A stretch of DNA of 64,000 nt from Hymenolepis diminuta (Eukaryota > Platyhelminthes > Cestoda > Cyclophyllidea > Hymenolepididae): positions 143,275-207,274 of the forward strand of contig CAADRB010000090.1 in assembly GCA_900708905.1 (NCBI GenBank), read 5' to 3'. The translations under genes and the position numbers were made by a program. This document shows, piece after piece, positions 1 to 11,560 of this stretch (within the stretch, counting starts at the first letter, position 1; each line of letters starts with the position of its first letter). Under the pieces are notes generated by a model. The model saw nothing but the letters and a program-made list of their open reading frames with translations. It was not told the DNA's origin and ran no database searches.

Positions 1-1109
1 GATTGTTGGCTCTGCTAGATTACTATCCGAACTCCTAGTTGGTTACGTTATAGCAATAACAATTTGATAATCAAAGCTATACGCAAATGAAAGGATTCAA
101 AACAGAGATAACGAATGCACGAGTATATAGCAAATTGAGCTTACTAGCTATTCGATAAAATCAGAATGTGTAAATATAATATATTTGAGAAGATGCGCCA
201 CTTCAATCAGGTTCATCAGGAATAAGGCCAGTCAAATGCCGATAAAAGTATGCTCTAATAAAACATATTTGAAGGACAATAAATTGAATGCATAATAGTA
301 TAAATAGGAAGAAATTCTTTAGCCAACATCAATCTTCTTATCGAACCAGAAGTCTCCACATAGCTGATTGTTTAGAGTAACGAAATAATTAAGTGAAACT
401 ATACAGCTTAGGGTATGTCTTTTAAGTATACACCTTGTTCAAAAGGAAGTAACATAATAATACCATCAGGATTTATTAGAGTTAAAGTTGAAAGAGAGAA
501 CATACTTGCATATTGTATGTGAATTTTCTATTTACAACACGCCTTCCTGTGGCTTAGCATGCAAGGTGGGGATTAGTAAACAAATTGGTAAGCTACGAAA
601 TCAGTTAATGTAATGTGATCGCCATTTAACTCGTGAGATGGAAATGATCCCTTTTCTTGGTAAGTATTCAAATCAAATGAGTTTTTAGACGGGCAAAATG
701 TGGATGGATTTGTTAATAAATAACTTGTGATTAATTGCAAGGAACGGATACATAATTACGTTGATCAGCATAAAAACGAATTTAATTAAACAAAATTTTT
801 CAGTTTTACAAAATTTAAAAATGTGAAGTTACATAATATGATCTTAGCAATTACAGATTGAATATCGTCATTTTTCTATAAAATATTACAGATTCAGTCT
901 ATTTTATTAAATATCATGCAATCAAAGAAATAGAAATATAGCGGACACATCTTGAAAGTTTAATTCATAATATTTTTAAATAATTGGCAGAGTTCAATGC
1001 GTTAAGCAAGGTCAGACGTCCCTCGTGGTTTTGCTGTGTGGGTAAAGTCTGCGTAATGGAGACAACGAGTGATAGGTAACATTGCATCTGTAAGTAATAT
1101 TTTTTGCAG
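1..1109. other. AT-rich left flank, no supported exon
   Basis: This is non-coding-looking AT-rich sequence upstream of the terminal exon at 1110. I see no exon with convincing splice sites here. It is most likely the last intron of the plus-strand gene that ends at 1395, because that exon begins at a splice acceptor rather than at a start codon. A GTAAGT lies only 20 nt before that acceptor, which is too close to be a working intron, so I treat it as chance. Confidence 0.5.
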
Positions 1110-1395
1110 AAGTACTGTATTTGCCTTCGATTTTGAGGTCCGAGGCCAATCAGAGGAATGGCAAGAGCTCGATAAACCGGCAACCGAAACTGCAGAAGAA
1201 GCTCAACATTCATCTGGCAAATATTTCTCTTTCTACTCTACAGATGGAGATGAGTTCTTCAACCTAACAAACCCCGCAGCCGTCAGAAATGAATGGCTGC
1301 AAAACAGACCCAACGCTAAGGACTCCGTGCGCAACAGTGGCAAACAATTTCTGTTACAATCTTTGGAACACCACAATAAACGCAATGTACACTAA
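1110..1395 (+). CDS. Terminal coding exon of an unidentified gene (5' part outside window)
   Basis: A pyrimidine-rich acceptor (TTTTTTGCAG) ends at 1109 and is followed by an open frame to a TAA at 1393-1395. About 94 residues are encoded, the first codon being split by the intron. The translation begins STVFAFDFEVRGQSEEW and is hydrophilic, with many acidic, Gln and Asn residues (for example EEAQHSS, FYSTDGDEF, LEHHNKRNVH at the end). It has no membrane segment and no motif I recognise. A canonical AATAAA follows 38 nt after the stop, which supports a real 3' end. The gene is convergent with importin alpha. A shorter open frame on the opposite strand overlaps it but has no splice or poly(A) context. 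No family assigned; the upstream exons must lie beyond or near the left edge. Confidence 0.55.
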
Positions 1396-1432
1396 AAATG
1401 CCTTACTATTTTTCTATATTCAAAGGAGAGAG

Positions 1433-1438
1433 AATAAA
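1433..1438 (+). terminator. Poly(A) signal AATAAA of the gene ending at 1395
   Basis: Exact AATAAA 38 nt downstream of the TAA at 1393-1395 on the plus strand. Cleavage is expected 10-30 nt further on, close to or inside the 3' end of the convergent importin alpha transcript. Confidence 0.65.
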
Positions 1439-1466
1439 TAAGGCAGCATTGTTTTAAGTACGAATC

Positions 1467-1472
1467 TTTATT
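1467..1472 (-). terminator. Poly(A) signal of importin alpha
   Basis: TTTATT on the plus strand reads AATAAA on the minus strand, 49 nt past the importin alpha stop codon. It is the only canonical signal in the short gap before the convergent gene. Confidence 0.7.
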
Positions 1473-1520
1473 GTTTTGCCGAGACATGGACATAGAAGGT
1501 CACTAGAAATAGCTCATTGT

Positions 1521-3541
1521 TCAAAAGTCAAATTCATTGTTCGACTGTGTCGGCGGTTGGAACGTAAATTCGTTCGAACTCGGTCCTGAGATTTGATTCT
1601 GCACTGGAACTGCTTCAGTTCCTTGTTCTTCTTCCTCCTACAAATTAGAATTAGCAGATACTTAGATACAATGGCAATACAAATATGAGTAGACGACTAG
1701 TTAAAAGTATACTTACACCGCCGCTGAAGTATTTGGATATAAATTCGTAAGCAGCTTTGTAAATCTCGTCGTTTTCATGCTCCTGTAAAGCCTCAATATG
1801 GGTCAGAGCTTCTGATTCCTCGAGAGCAACGCAGCAAATTTCCAACTGGTTATGTTCTTCAGCAGTCTAGAAGCCAACCATGAGAGGTTTGGAAGGGGAA
1901 AAATATAAATCAACAGCAGAAAACTAGAAGACTTACTTCAAAAAGCTTCTTGATAACTTCTAAAACCAGGCCCACGAGTTTGGCATCAGAGACCTTGAGC
2001 AAATCACTTAGAGCATTAAAAATTCCAAGATTGAGCAAGGCAGCTTGTTGTTCGGGATTTCCACCAATAGCGATGTTGCTGATAGCCCAACAAGCTTCCC
2101 TCTGTACTCTGAAATCTCCCTATGAGAAAGAAGTAGGTTATCAGGTTAGTACATTATTATTATTCAGGTTATAGGTTATCGCAATAATTAACAAGATAGA
2201 AAACTCCTAACACTTACCTCTCGAATCCACTTCAAAAGCATAGGAACGATCCCAGCATCAATAACCATCTGGATTTGATGTTTCGTCCCGGCAGTAACAT
2301 TACTTATCAACCAGCAGGATTCTTTAACAAGAGTCGATTTCCCCTTGACAAGAACTTGTGCAACGTGTTCGAGTAAACCATAATCCAAAACACGTTGCGT
2401 TTGCTCATCCGTTCCGAGAATAAGGTTACCCAGTGATCTCAGAGCAGGTGAAACAAGTCTAGGCTAAACGGAAAATATAGCCTGATATTAGACCTCAATT
2501 AACCAGTAAAATGCAACTGATTAAACTCATCTACTTACAATATCGGTATCAAGACATTTAACTAAGCATGGGATACAACCACTCTGAAGGATGTCTTCAA
2601 CATAGCTATCTCCGCAGTCGGTTATGTAGGAAATAGCCCATGCAGTATCTATAATGATGTCCTCATTTCCGGCGTAATCGAAAAGGCGCACGAAAACCGG
2701 TATAAGTTCAAGAACAGTGCTCCTTGGTGGAGAGGGATTATTATTGCGACACAGATTGGACAACACCCAAGCAATATTTGAAACTACACCAGAGTTACCC
2801 CAAGAACGTTGTAAAAGCCTGAAAGAAAGTGACACTAATAAGACACCAAATATTTGTTTGTTGTAAAAGAAGTAGTTCATACCGTAGAGCGGGTGTGACA
2901 ATACCGACTTTAATGAGCATATCACGGTAGCTCGGACCTTCACCAGCGATGTTACCGAGGGCCCAAATACTCTGCTCAGCAATGCGAATATCAGAATGAT
3001 CCAATAACTCGATCAACTTTGGTACGGAGTTACATTCGACAACAGCTTTAGTGTGTTTGGATTCTCCAGATGCAATGTTTGTGAGTGCCCAAGCAGCCTC
3101 AAACACAATATTGTTACTAAACAAGTAAAAATAGCTAACTGTAACATACTTATCCATATCCAGCAATTTGGTAAGAGTCCTGTGGGCACCCAAGTTCACA
3201 AGCTCTTCAATGGGTGGGTTCTTCATTTTTGAAAGGATTTTACGGCAATTCATGGCTGCTTTACTAACTACATCTACGTCCAACGAATTAAGATCAGCGA
3301 CAACTTTTTCATAATCGAGGGGAAGCTGAGCGGTCTTGTGAGAGGACAAGTAATTTCATTATTGCAATCTTACCATTTGTTCACGTAATGGAGACGTTTC
3401 TTCTAGATCAACAAGAACATTGCGACGTTTAAGCAGTTGCTGCTCTTTCCTAACTTTTCTTAGCTCAACAGATTGATCATTTCTCCTGCGACGCAATTCC
3501 TCGTCCTTTCCGGAATACTTGTACAACCGTGAACGATTCAT
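1521..3541 (-). CDS. KPNA2: Importin subunit alpha (karyopherin alpha, KPNA2-like)
   Basis: This is the adaptor that binds classical nuclear localisation signals and, through its IBB domain, importin beta, carrying cargo through the nuclear pore. Coding exons on the minus strand are 3541-3374, 3334-3150, 3116-2883, 2818-2539, 2463-2218, 2119-1937, 1866-1717 and 1637-1521. All junctions are GT-AG and in phase, giving 520 aa, the usual length for the family. Residues 1-56 form the basic IBB domain (RRRR, RKVRK, LLKRRNV, then ETSPLRE as in KPNA2). The ARM repeats show the family's Trp/Asn pairs: AAWALTNIASG (W127, N131), SIWALGNIAGEG, IAWVLSNLCRN, the usual ARM5 Tyr variant TAWAISYITD, ALRSLGNLILG, SCWLISNVTAGT and ACWAISNIAIGG. 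An acidic EEEE stretch and a C-terminal NNEFDF follow the ARM array. Assignment to the alpha-2 (KPNA2) clade rather than alpha-1 or alpha-3 rests on the N-terminal motif and is less certain than the family call. The start at 3541 is the only ATG placing the IBB domain at the N-terminus. Confidence 0.97.
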
Positions 3542-6500
3542 TTTGAACTCCGGTAGTTATAAAGTGCGCAACTTGCCGGATTTAAATCACCGCACACACT
3601 ATAAGCAAAGGGTATCTGATTCCTTAAAATTTTTAATCCTTTAAAACATTTTTTTCTTACCCAGAAACGTATTTAAAAATGATACTTTACAAGCACAATG
3701 CATATTAATTACTTCTACCTATTCTTAACCTATATTAGGCTACCGTATAAACACGGAACTCCAAAACGTTCTTTATTATTTCTGATATCTCTTCAATGTC
3801 ACCTCAATAACAGTTGCATTTTCTCTAAACTCACCATTTTAGGGTATTTAATTTATTTATCAGTATTGGTTGTGATTTTTAACACTAAAACTACAGCTTA
3901 TGAAACTTGTTTCTTAATCGATCCATCTATCTCAAATATATCTTCATTCGAAAGAATCGATAATAAATACTAGAAAAAAGTACCTCATTTAGCACTGCGC
4001 ATTATGTGATTTCGTTCAATGAATTTTTCCCATCAATGGAGAAATTAAAATTACATAATACCCACTAAATACCTAATAGGTAACTTGCTCAGGTTTAAAA
4101 ATCAAAATTAAGGTTTGATAATATATGCAACGCCTTGCTTTCCACGCTTCTGCTAGAGGCTAAGTCAATAGAATCATGTTTTTGGAATAACTTTATATCA
4201 TGGCTAAATTTTAGGTCAAACATGACTTTGCAATTCCGGAATTTCAAGGCCGGATTTACATGGAAATTTACGATCTATATGAACAGCAACTTGTTTGTCT
4301 GGATTACGTTGATTTCAAAGTTATAAACTTGTGCTCTCTAATGAAACTAGTATGGACACCATTGTCTTGCTATTAAAGTTGATGTTTGCAAGGAGTCCGT
4401 AGCTTAGAGATTACCAATGTAGTGCAGAGGAAACTAGTCAATATATTGTTCCAAATACTAAGAACTTCGCTATCGTAATGTGGGCCGGAATCACATTACT
4501 TTATTACATTTCTGGTCAACGATGTCTCCATGTCGTGATTGAAATCTGTGCAAGTATTTATGTGCAAATGCAAACACCTGGCTGGACCGCCTATGTATAG
4601 CGTAGTCGAGCCCTTATCACTTATGCTTACTAGGTGTTGACTGGCGTCAGCTGTCTCTAACAGAAATGAACAGGGGGAAACTATAGCACCCTAAACGGAA
4701 GACCGAAATTATAGCTAGGCAGCAAAATGAAGCTCATAACATGGATAATAGATAACGAGGAAATTCGACAAATAACTTAAAGACTTAAGTGTCCAGGTTA
4801 AATCGACATGCATAATTTATATGAACAGTTTTTATATTAAATTCTGGTATGGCTTTCTGATGGATAAATATCTTTTCTTATTTTCATTTTAAACAGATTC
4901 AATCATTTCAAAATTATGCCTATAAGCATCTGATAGATATAATTATTATATATTACGTAATCTAAGTGTATATTTTTAACTATTTTTAATAATTAATTTG
5001 CTCTAACGATTTGTCTAAATGATGTCGAGCATCTCTCTTTTGGGTGTCAAATTATCTTGAAGGATTTGAAAATTAAGCCACTAAATCAATCATGATTTTT
5101 AAATCAACGATGCTTAATAATACATTTACCAAAATTTAATAAACAAATATAGTTTATTTGATATAAAATTTTAAGATATGAAAAACTAAACCTGAAGGCG
5201 GACGTGCTCGGTAACATTTATTTAGTTTTTGGTTTATGAAATTATGCGTTTGATTGTATCGCACATCCATTAAGCTTTGCCAAATCCACGAATAATAAAT
5301 ACAGAGATGAGATAGGTGATATGCACATTAACTGAGATCAATATGACGTCAGTAACGAGAGGTTCTTTTTAGAGTTCAGAATTAAGCAAAGCTAAACATG
5401 TAATATAATTTAAGGGGAGTTGTGTAGTTCCCGTGTACTCTGATTCAGAGGCCTGGTCAGCTCCTCTATATATTACGCTCCGACTGACGTACATATCTGG
5501 CCTAGCTGCCAACCGCTCGTCGATGGTCCAAGAACGCGAGATCGGTCAACATCCTTATCATATCTCATTTCGCCTCTTCCTCACAATCTGGATTATCTTC
5601 CCTTAGTACCGACACCTCTCTCTTTTCTCCCACTTCCCCTTCCTACCCCTTCCTTTTACCTCTCATTCATTCCAAATTGTCCAATTTTAGTCTTCTCATT
5701 CAAAAAAGGCTGCCGTTGTCTGTTAGCCTTAGGAAGATCGTAATTTCTATGAGGGGATATCTGGACCAATTTGGTGGAGCTCTTAAAGTGGGTTAACTTG
5801 GGATTAGAGCTAATTTAGTTATATGATAAATTCGATAATGTGTTCAACAAATACTTATGCGTGTTGGTCAAAATGTAAATCTCACACTGAATATTAGAAA
5901 ATATACTGAAAAATGAAGTAGTTTTAAGAAAATCATCAAATCAAATTTCTCCTGGTATAGAATTCTGCTCGCGGTCTTTCCTGCCCTGAGGAATATAATA
6001 AGTGCACCCGGATTAAGGCTTAATTTCACAGTATTCGCTTTGAAGCAAGTGATATTTGCAATATAAGCGCACACTGACACCCAAAGATCACGTACAAAAA
6101 TAAATCAGGTATCATTTTCTTACTATTAACATAAATTGGAAGGAATAGAAAAACAATACCCCCCAATTCTTAATATTTCAACATCATTCAACCCCGCGTA
6201 TTAAGAGCGGAATAAGTAATCCTATTAGACATGGCTTTACACCCTCAAAAGTTCGGATATGGGAGAAAACATTTGAAAATGCAAGTAGTGGAGTAAGGAA
6301 AGCATAGTTCAAAAACAACACTTTATAACCCATTTAAAATATATACATACTACCATAACTCTAATAGTATTCTCTCGAAAACCTCCTAACTCTCTGCTGC
6401 CTAAATGATCTGTAAAATCCTAATATTTAGTTCTGATATTCCTATGTCTCCACCTAAAAGTGCACTTTAAACATGTCTGGACGAGTACTTGAATGGAATC

Positions 6501-9500
6501 TAAGATGATGAGAAGGCCTACAATGTAGTAATCGCCTGATTTTGAATATGACTGAATTTTAAACAAGTGGAGGTAAACAATTAAAATTATTGAATGGGGA
6601 GAGACTTTTATAATGAAATACCTGAGAAATCAAACCGAGTTAGGGTAAATCAAGATTTCTTCCGGAGTTAATCATGTCTTTCCTTAAAATTTTTTGCTGT
6701 CCTAACTCTTATCGCCAACAAAGATCAACTAATTCTGAAAATCAGGGAAAAATGAGCCTACAAAGTGTTTGATTACCTAAGTAGCTAAATAGCATACGAC
6801 AGCTAATGCAATTAGGGATATCTTAAAAAGCTGTGTCTCAGACCGATGAAATTCATTTCTTTATTGACAATTCACGACGGCATTTCCAACCAAATACCAT
6901 CTAGCGGAAATGACATACGTAAATCAGTTCTCCTAAATGCCCTTTTGGTAAATTAAATCAGGAGAAAGTACTCGACATAAATTGATTTCCCTCTGACCGT
7001 AAAACAGTAAGCATTCTTTATCTCTCTGCAGCCGAAATCTACGTTGGTAGGTCGGGAGGCACAATTTTTACTGATTAATCATGCAACAACTAGGCGTCTA
7101 GTCGCGCTCTCATGACATTTTAAAGGGAGCAAAACTATCAGAAATGCTGTGAATTGGGCAGACTACTACGACCTACTACTACTGTAATTGCTTCTGGTGG
7201 GCTGGCATGGAACGAACCGAATACGCCCACCAGGCCACCATAGAAAATGCAGATTCTACAGACATTTGTGCAGGCTAAGGTAAAATGTTAGGGAGGGGAG
7301 AGCAATGAATCATGCTTAGATGACCTCTTAGAAGTTCTCTCCCTCTCTTTGACTTCCTTTTGCATTTTGGCAAGTAAGGAAAAAAAGAAAAAAAAAGCTA
7401 CAAAATAAGCTTATTCCACGGATTACAAATCGACAAATCTGACGAAATTTCAATTTGTTATTTGAATAGATCTCCTAAACATATACGTATTTTCGATGGT
7501 TATGAATTAGACAGCAAAATTGTCAATGAAATGTAATAAATGAAGCAGAATATTCACATCCAATGAAACATTCCTATAGATGCATCGAATTCCTAACGAA
7601 AAAGATTCCAAATGTTCTTAAATTATGACGTCTTGGAAGTGTAAAAATAAGGTGGGAAGAGGATAGTGTAATTAGGCTATAATGACTTAGAGTGGAGGTT
7701 GATTTAAAAGCAACTCATAAGGAACTTCAGAAATTTAAATGATCAAGTACGAGTCAAGTTATCGACTACTATGAAGTTCGGAAACCAGTTTTCACATACA
7801 AAGACGGTAATGGATAATTACAGGACTACGTGTTTAGATCGATGCGAAAACCGCCATATATTCTGTTTTGAAGCCCCGAGCCATCTAAGAAATTGCCGTC
7901 GAGCGCTCAAATATGAATTGAATTTCAAGTAAAAACCATTTTTCCGTGTACTTTCACGTACAATTTTTAAACCATAGGTAGGAAGTATTATGCAATACGT
8001 AATTCTTCTCTTGAGATAGAATGTCAATGTCAGCGTTGAAACTAGATTAATTAACTTTAAATCTTCTTAAGGAGGTAGTATTGATTTATTATACAATTTT
8101 TTTCTTGTTTGCTAATAAAACTTTGCAAGAATAAGGCACCGAATTTGTTTACCGCTAGATAAATCGGAAATAATTTATTGCTATACTGTTCTAACATTAA
8201 TCTGCTTTAAGTAAAGCTGCCCGATATTGAATATCAGAAAAAAGGTAATTAATTTATAAAATTTTCACAATCTCAATAAAATAAACCTTTTTTTCAAGAT
8301 TTAGCAAATTTAATACCGTTAAGATTATAACTGCGACTATTTTTAATCAATTATGACAACTTTCAGTATACCGGATTTCTATCAAATAGATATCTTCCCA
8401 TTAATGATGGAATGACATTCTCTCAATCCCCTAGAGGCGAGTGAAGACCCTCACGAGTCAAAATACGAATATTCTATATTTCGATGCCAAGGAAACGGCC
8501 CGAAGCTCCTTCATGAAAAGCTCCAAAGTCGATTTATTTTAACGGGAATATTGTCCTCGAGATTTGTATCATAAACATATGCTTGCGGCTGGTCAATTCC
8601 CGCCAGTTGTCAGCTTGGGTGGTCACCGACAGGCTTCCTGTAACTGCAAGTTATTATCTAATAACACCGCATCGGTGTTCAAAGTTACCTAACAAGTTGT
8701 TATGTCCCAAAGATGCACTTTCTTGAATTCCTTTTTAGGTAGTTGATGATCAGTCTAAACATTACTTTTCCTATTTCTTAAGTTAAAAGTCTCCAGAGGT
8801 CTAATGTGGAAGGGACGATTAAAAAGTACTCCAGATTTTTAAGTGTTTTAGAATGCGCCTATTTATTGGGGCATGGTAAGGTTTGGAAACCAATTGTTCC
8901 GGATCAAAGATTGCCATGTATGATGAAAGTTACAAATAAAACCCTACACTATGTGTTCTTGGAGAGTTCCATCTTTTTAAAGTAATGATTGAAAGTATTT
9001 TGTTTTTATAAATGATAACTTCTGCTGTTTTACCCCTTATTACATGAATAATTGGATTGATATGAGAAATCCAACATCCATTTACTGCTCAGATTAGTTC
9101 TATCCAATGATGAAAATGATTGCTTTCTCAGTAAATAATACGCACCGTCAATTATAACTTACGCTTCTCATTTTCAGTTACTTTTATCACGAATGTTGCA
9201 AAAATGGCACTGTTTAGCTCGTAGAAATAATGTTTTTTTACTTTGATGCAGTTGGATTTAAGTGCAAATGTTACTGGAATTTCGAGATTGAGATTAAACT
9301 GATATATAAATATAAAATAGTTTGACACTAAAAAATTAGATACTTTGTAAACGTCAGGAGCTTAGATTGGCGAAATTTCAGTTGCTATTTTACATTAGCA
9401 CAGTCGTCTTAAACTAATTTTGTCATTAAAGTATTTATTTATTCATATTAATCGTAATTAAAACCAAGGCAAGTGTTTCTAGTACTTTCTTAAATGGGCT

Positions 9501-11128
9501 TGAGAATTCAACGCAAAATTTAAGCTCAATGGAAGGAAAGAAGAGCGTAATTATCAGCTGCACTGAGCTCAAGTTATAGAGATTACATGACTGAGGCTTA
9601 TCGATTGCAATGACCATCCGTATCGGTTTGTATAGGTCAACTAGGGGAGTGGCGGATTGCAAGTTTCCTATTCGGTGATTCTAGGATACCTGCCTTCTAT
9701 TCAACATGAGAGCCGAAAAAAGTTGTCATCTGTGGACTTGGAAATTAAAGTAGCAGAACACCTAATCCCTTAGACACCAGTATAGCCACCTAGACCTGCA
9801 TCTTTATGAATGTTTTTTGAAGGGTAGACTGTAAGCATGGAACACATCCATAGTTCCTGAAATATTTGCATACAAGTAGTACCATCAGTTTTTAGATTAG
9901 ACTTACGATAAAGAGAATTGCATTAAAACTTTACCCTTAATTCTATTTGCTACCTTGTTTAACCGACATATTTTCATAGAATTGTTTTCATGAAATCTAA
10001 GATTCATCACCGGATTTACAGTTCTCTCCAAGGCCTCATATTTATTTTAAAAAATCATCTTTGACTGTCATTTTGTTGACTTCCTAAGAACATGGGATAA
10101 GAATATTTAGGCTGATGATTTCGCCTTAGTGTCAGAAAACCGATTTTGGAATGATTACAAGAAAAAGCTGGCATGATATAGTTTCACGAATGAATACATT
10201 GGAAAAATTTCACAAAGAAGTATCTTTGAAGTACATTGAAATAATTAAATATATATGCTAATTATATTAATATTGATTAAGATGGATGATTAAGATTAAG
10301 TGGGCGAAGTATTTTAGAACAAATCAAGATCCAGAGAAATTGGGTTTTCTTGATCATGAATGAAAGGCAAATTATTACTACTCATGACAAAATAAAATGA
10401 AATGTTAATTATGAAAAGGGTCTAAAAAGAAGGGATGAAGAAAATAAAAGTAGAGAATAAAGCAAAAACATCAAAAGAATGCTGAATCCAACAGTTTGTC
10501 TGCATATCCTTATTGGATATAATTTACTGCGTCATGCCCTAATGTTCTCAGGTTCCTAATTGAGTTCATATCCACGACATTCAGTACGTTAAACTGAGCG
10601 TTTGATCATGTTTTTTCAATAAATTTGTCTCTTCCTAGTTAATATAATATTTTGCACGAACACAATGCAGAAAATTACCTGAAATTGTTAATTTTTTGCA
10701 GGTTTTCCCATATCAGTCTCCGTTACCTTCTCTGTTCTCAAATTGTTCCCGACTTAAAACTGGTTGATACATATAGAAACATTATTCTCGCAAGAGCTAA
10801 ACTTCAAGTCAAGTCGCAAATAGAGTTAAAACAGTTCAGATGTTATTATTAAATAATTTGCAACGGAATCCTCACACTGAACAGTGATAGAATGATTGGC
10901 CTCAGCCACTACGTTTTCCGCGTTCATATGCTGCTGCCGCAAATTCAAACCCGCATATTCTTGGATGGGTGACACCTGCTAACAATGCGTCTGAGTTATA
11001 CTGAGTGGATCTCAATTTTAAGTATACTTTCATATTTATGAGAGAACAAGGTTTCACGGTTATCCGAATCTAAAACAAGTCGTAGATCGTTGGACGAAAT
11101 ATTATAAGACAACGGAGGAATGAAAAAT
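3542..11128. other. Gene-poor spacer upstream of importin alpha
   Basis: About 7.6 kb of AT-rich sequence without a gene I can support; the open frames are short, lack splice context and match nothing I recognise. The first ~50 nt upstream of importin alpha must contain its 5' UTR. A pyrimidine-rich tract occupies roughly 5560-5700. A 9-bp perfect inverted repeat lies at 7194-7202 and 7225-7233. A possible weak SINE relic lies near 9560-9700, and a 14-nt match to the 5S rRNA box C region at 10960-10973. Confidence 0.5.
10960..10973 (+). other. Short match to 5S rRNA internal promoter (box C region)
   Basis: CTTGGATGGGTGAC is identical to the box C part of the 5S rRNA internal control region of many animals. 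The bases on either side (ATATT before, ACCTG after) only partly resemble 5S rRNA, and I cannot find box A. It is therefore not a 5S gene; it could be a relic of a 5S-derived element or chance. Confidence 0.25.
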
Positions 11129-11560
11129 TGAAGGATGACTATCTGCATTTTTGGAAATTACTCTTTATTCACATTTTCTATGAAAATACTTCAGTTCTTC
11201 GTCCACAAAGTCGCAGGGATGTCATTATTTCCCCATGATTCAAATTCCCTATCTGTCATATCTAAATACGTTTATCGATTCCTCTCCTTTTTATAATCGT
11301 CCCGTTTCAATAAAAGTATACAGCACTCATATCCTCGCCCGCGTCCCTGCTCAAGTGACTCATACAATCTGCCTTGGTATTTCCAATCATGACAACCATG
11401 CTTGTCACTTATCTGCCCCTTCGTTTCTCTCCCACCACCTTTGTTCTTCATGTCTCTCTTACTCGAACCCTCATTGTGGTTTGATCAACACGTTTTGACT
11501 CAGTCAGGTCTTGGTGTTCTGCTCTAAAACTGTTGTTGCTGTTGTTAGCTGTTAACTATA
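11129..11560 (-). repeat. Dispersed repeat R1, third copy, inverted and diverged
   Basis: Read on the minus strand, this stretch aligns along most of its length with the direct copies at 57751-58240 and 63041-63570. Landmarks in plus-strand order are GAAGGATGACTATCTGCATT, a CGTCCACAAAG box, TCTAAATACGTTTATCGATT, CAAGTGACTCATACAATC, a pyrimidine-rich block, and CTTGGTGTTCTGCTC. It is the most diverged of the three and has a deletion near its right end. No ORF of note is conserved between copies, so it looks like a non-autonomous element. Confidence 0.75.

Noticed and set aside
1090..1109. A 20-nt intron (GTAAGT to TTGCAG)
   Set aside because: Too short for spliceosomal removal; the GTAAGT is taken as chance.
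965..1213. 82-codon minus-strand open frame overlapping the terminal exon at 1110-1395
   Set aside because: Antisense to a better supported exon, with no start context or downstream gene structure.
5560..5700. Pyrimidine-rich tract as a promoter or repeat unit
   Set aside because: Low-complexity similarity to the pyrimidine block of R1 only; no shared unique words around it.
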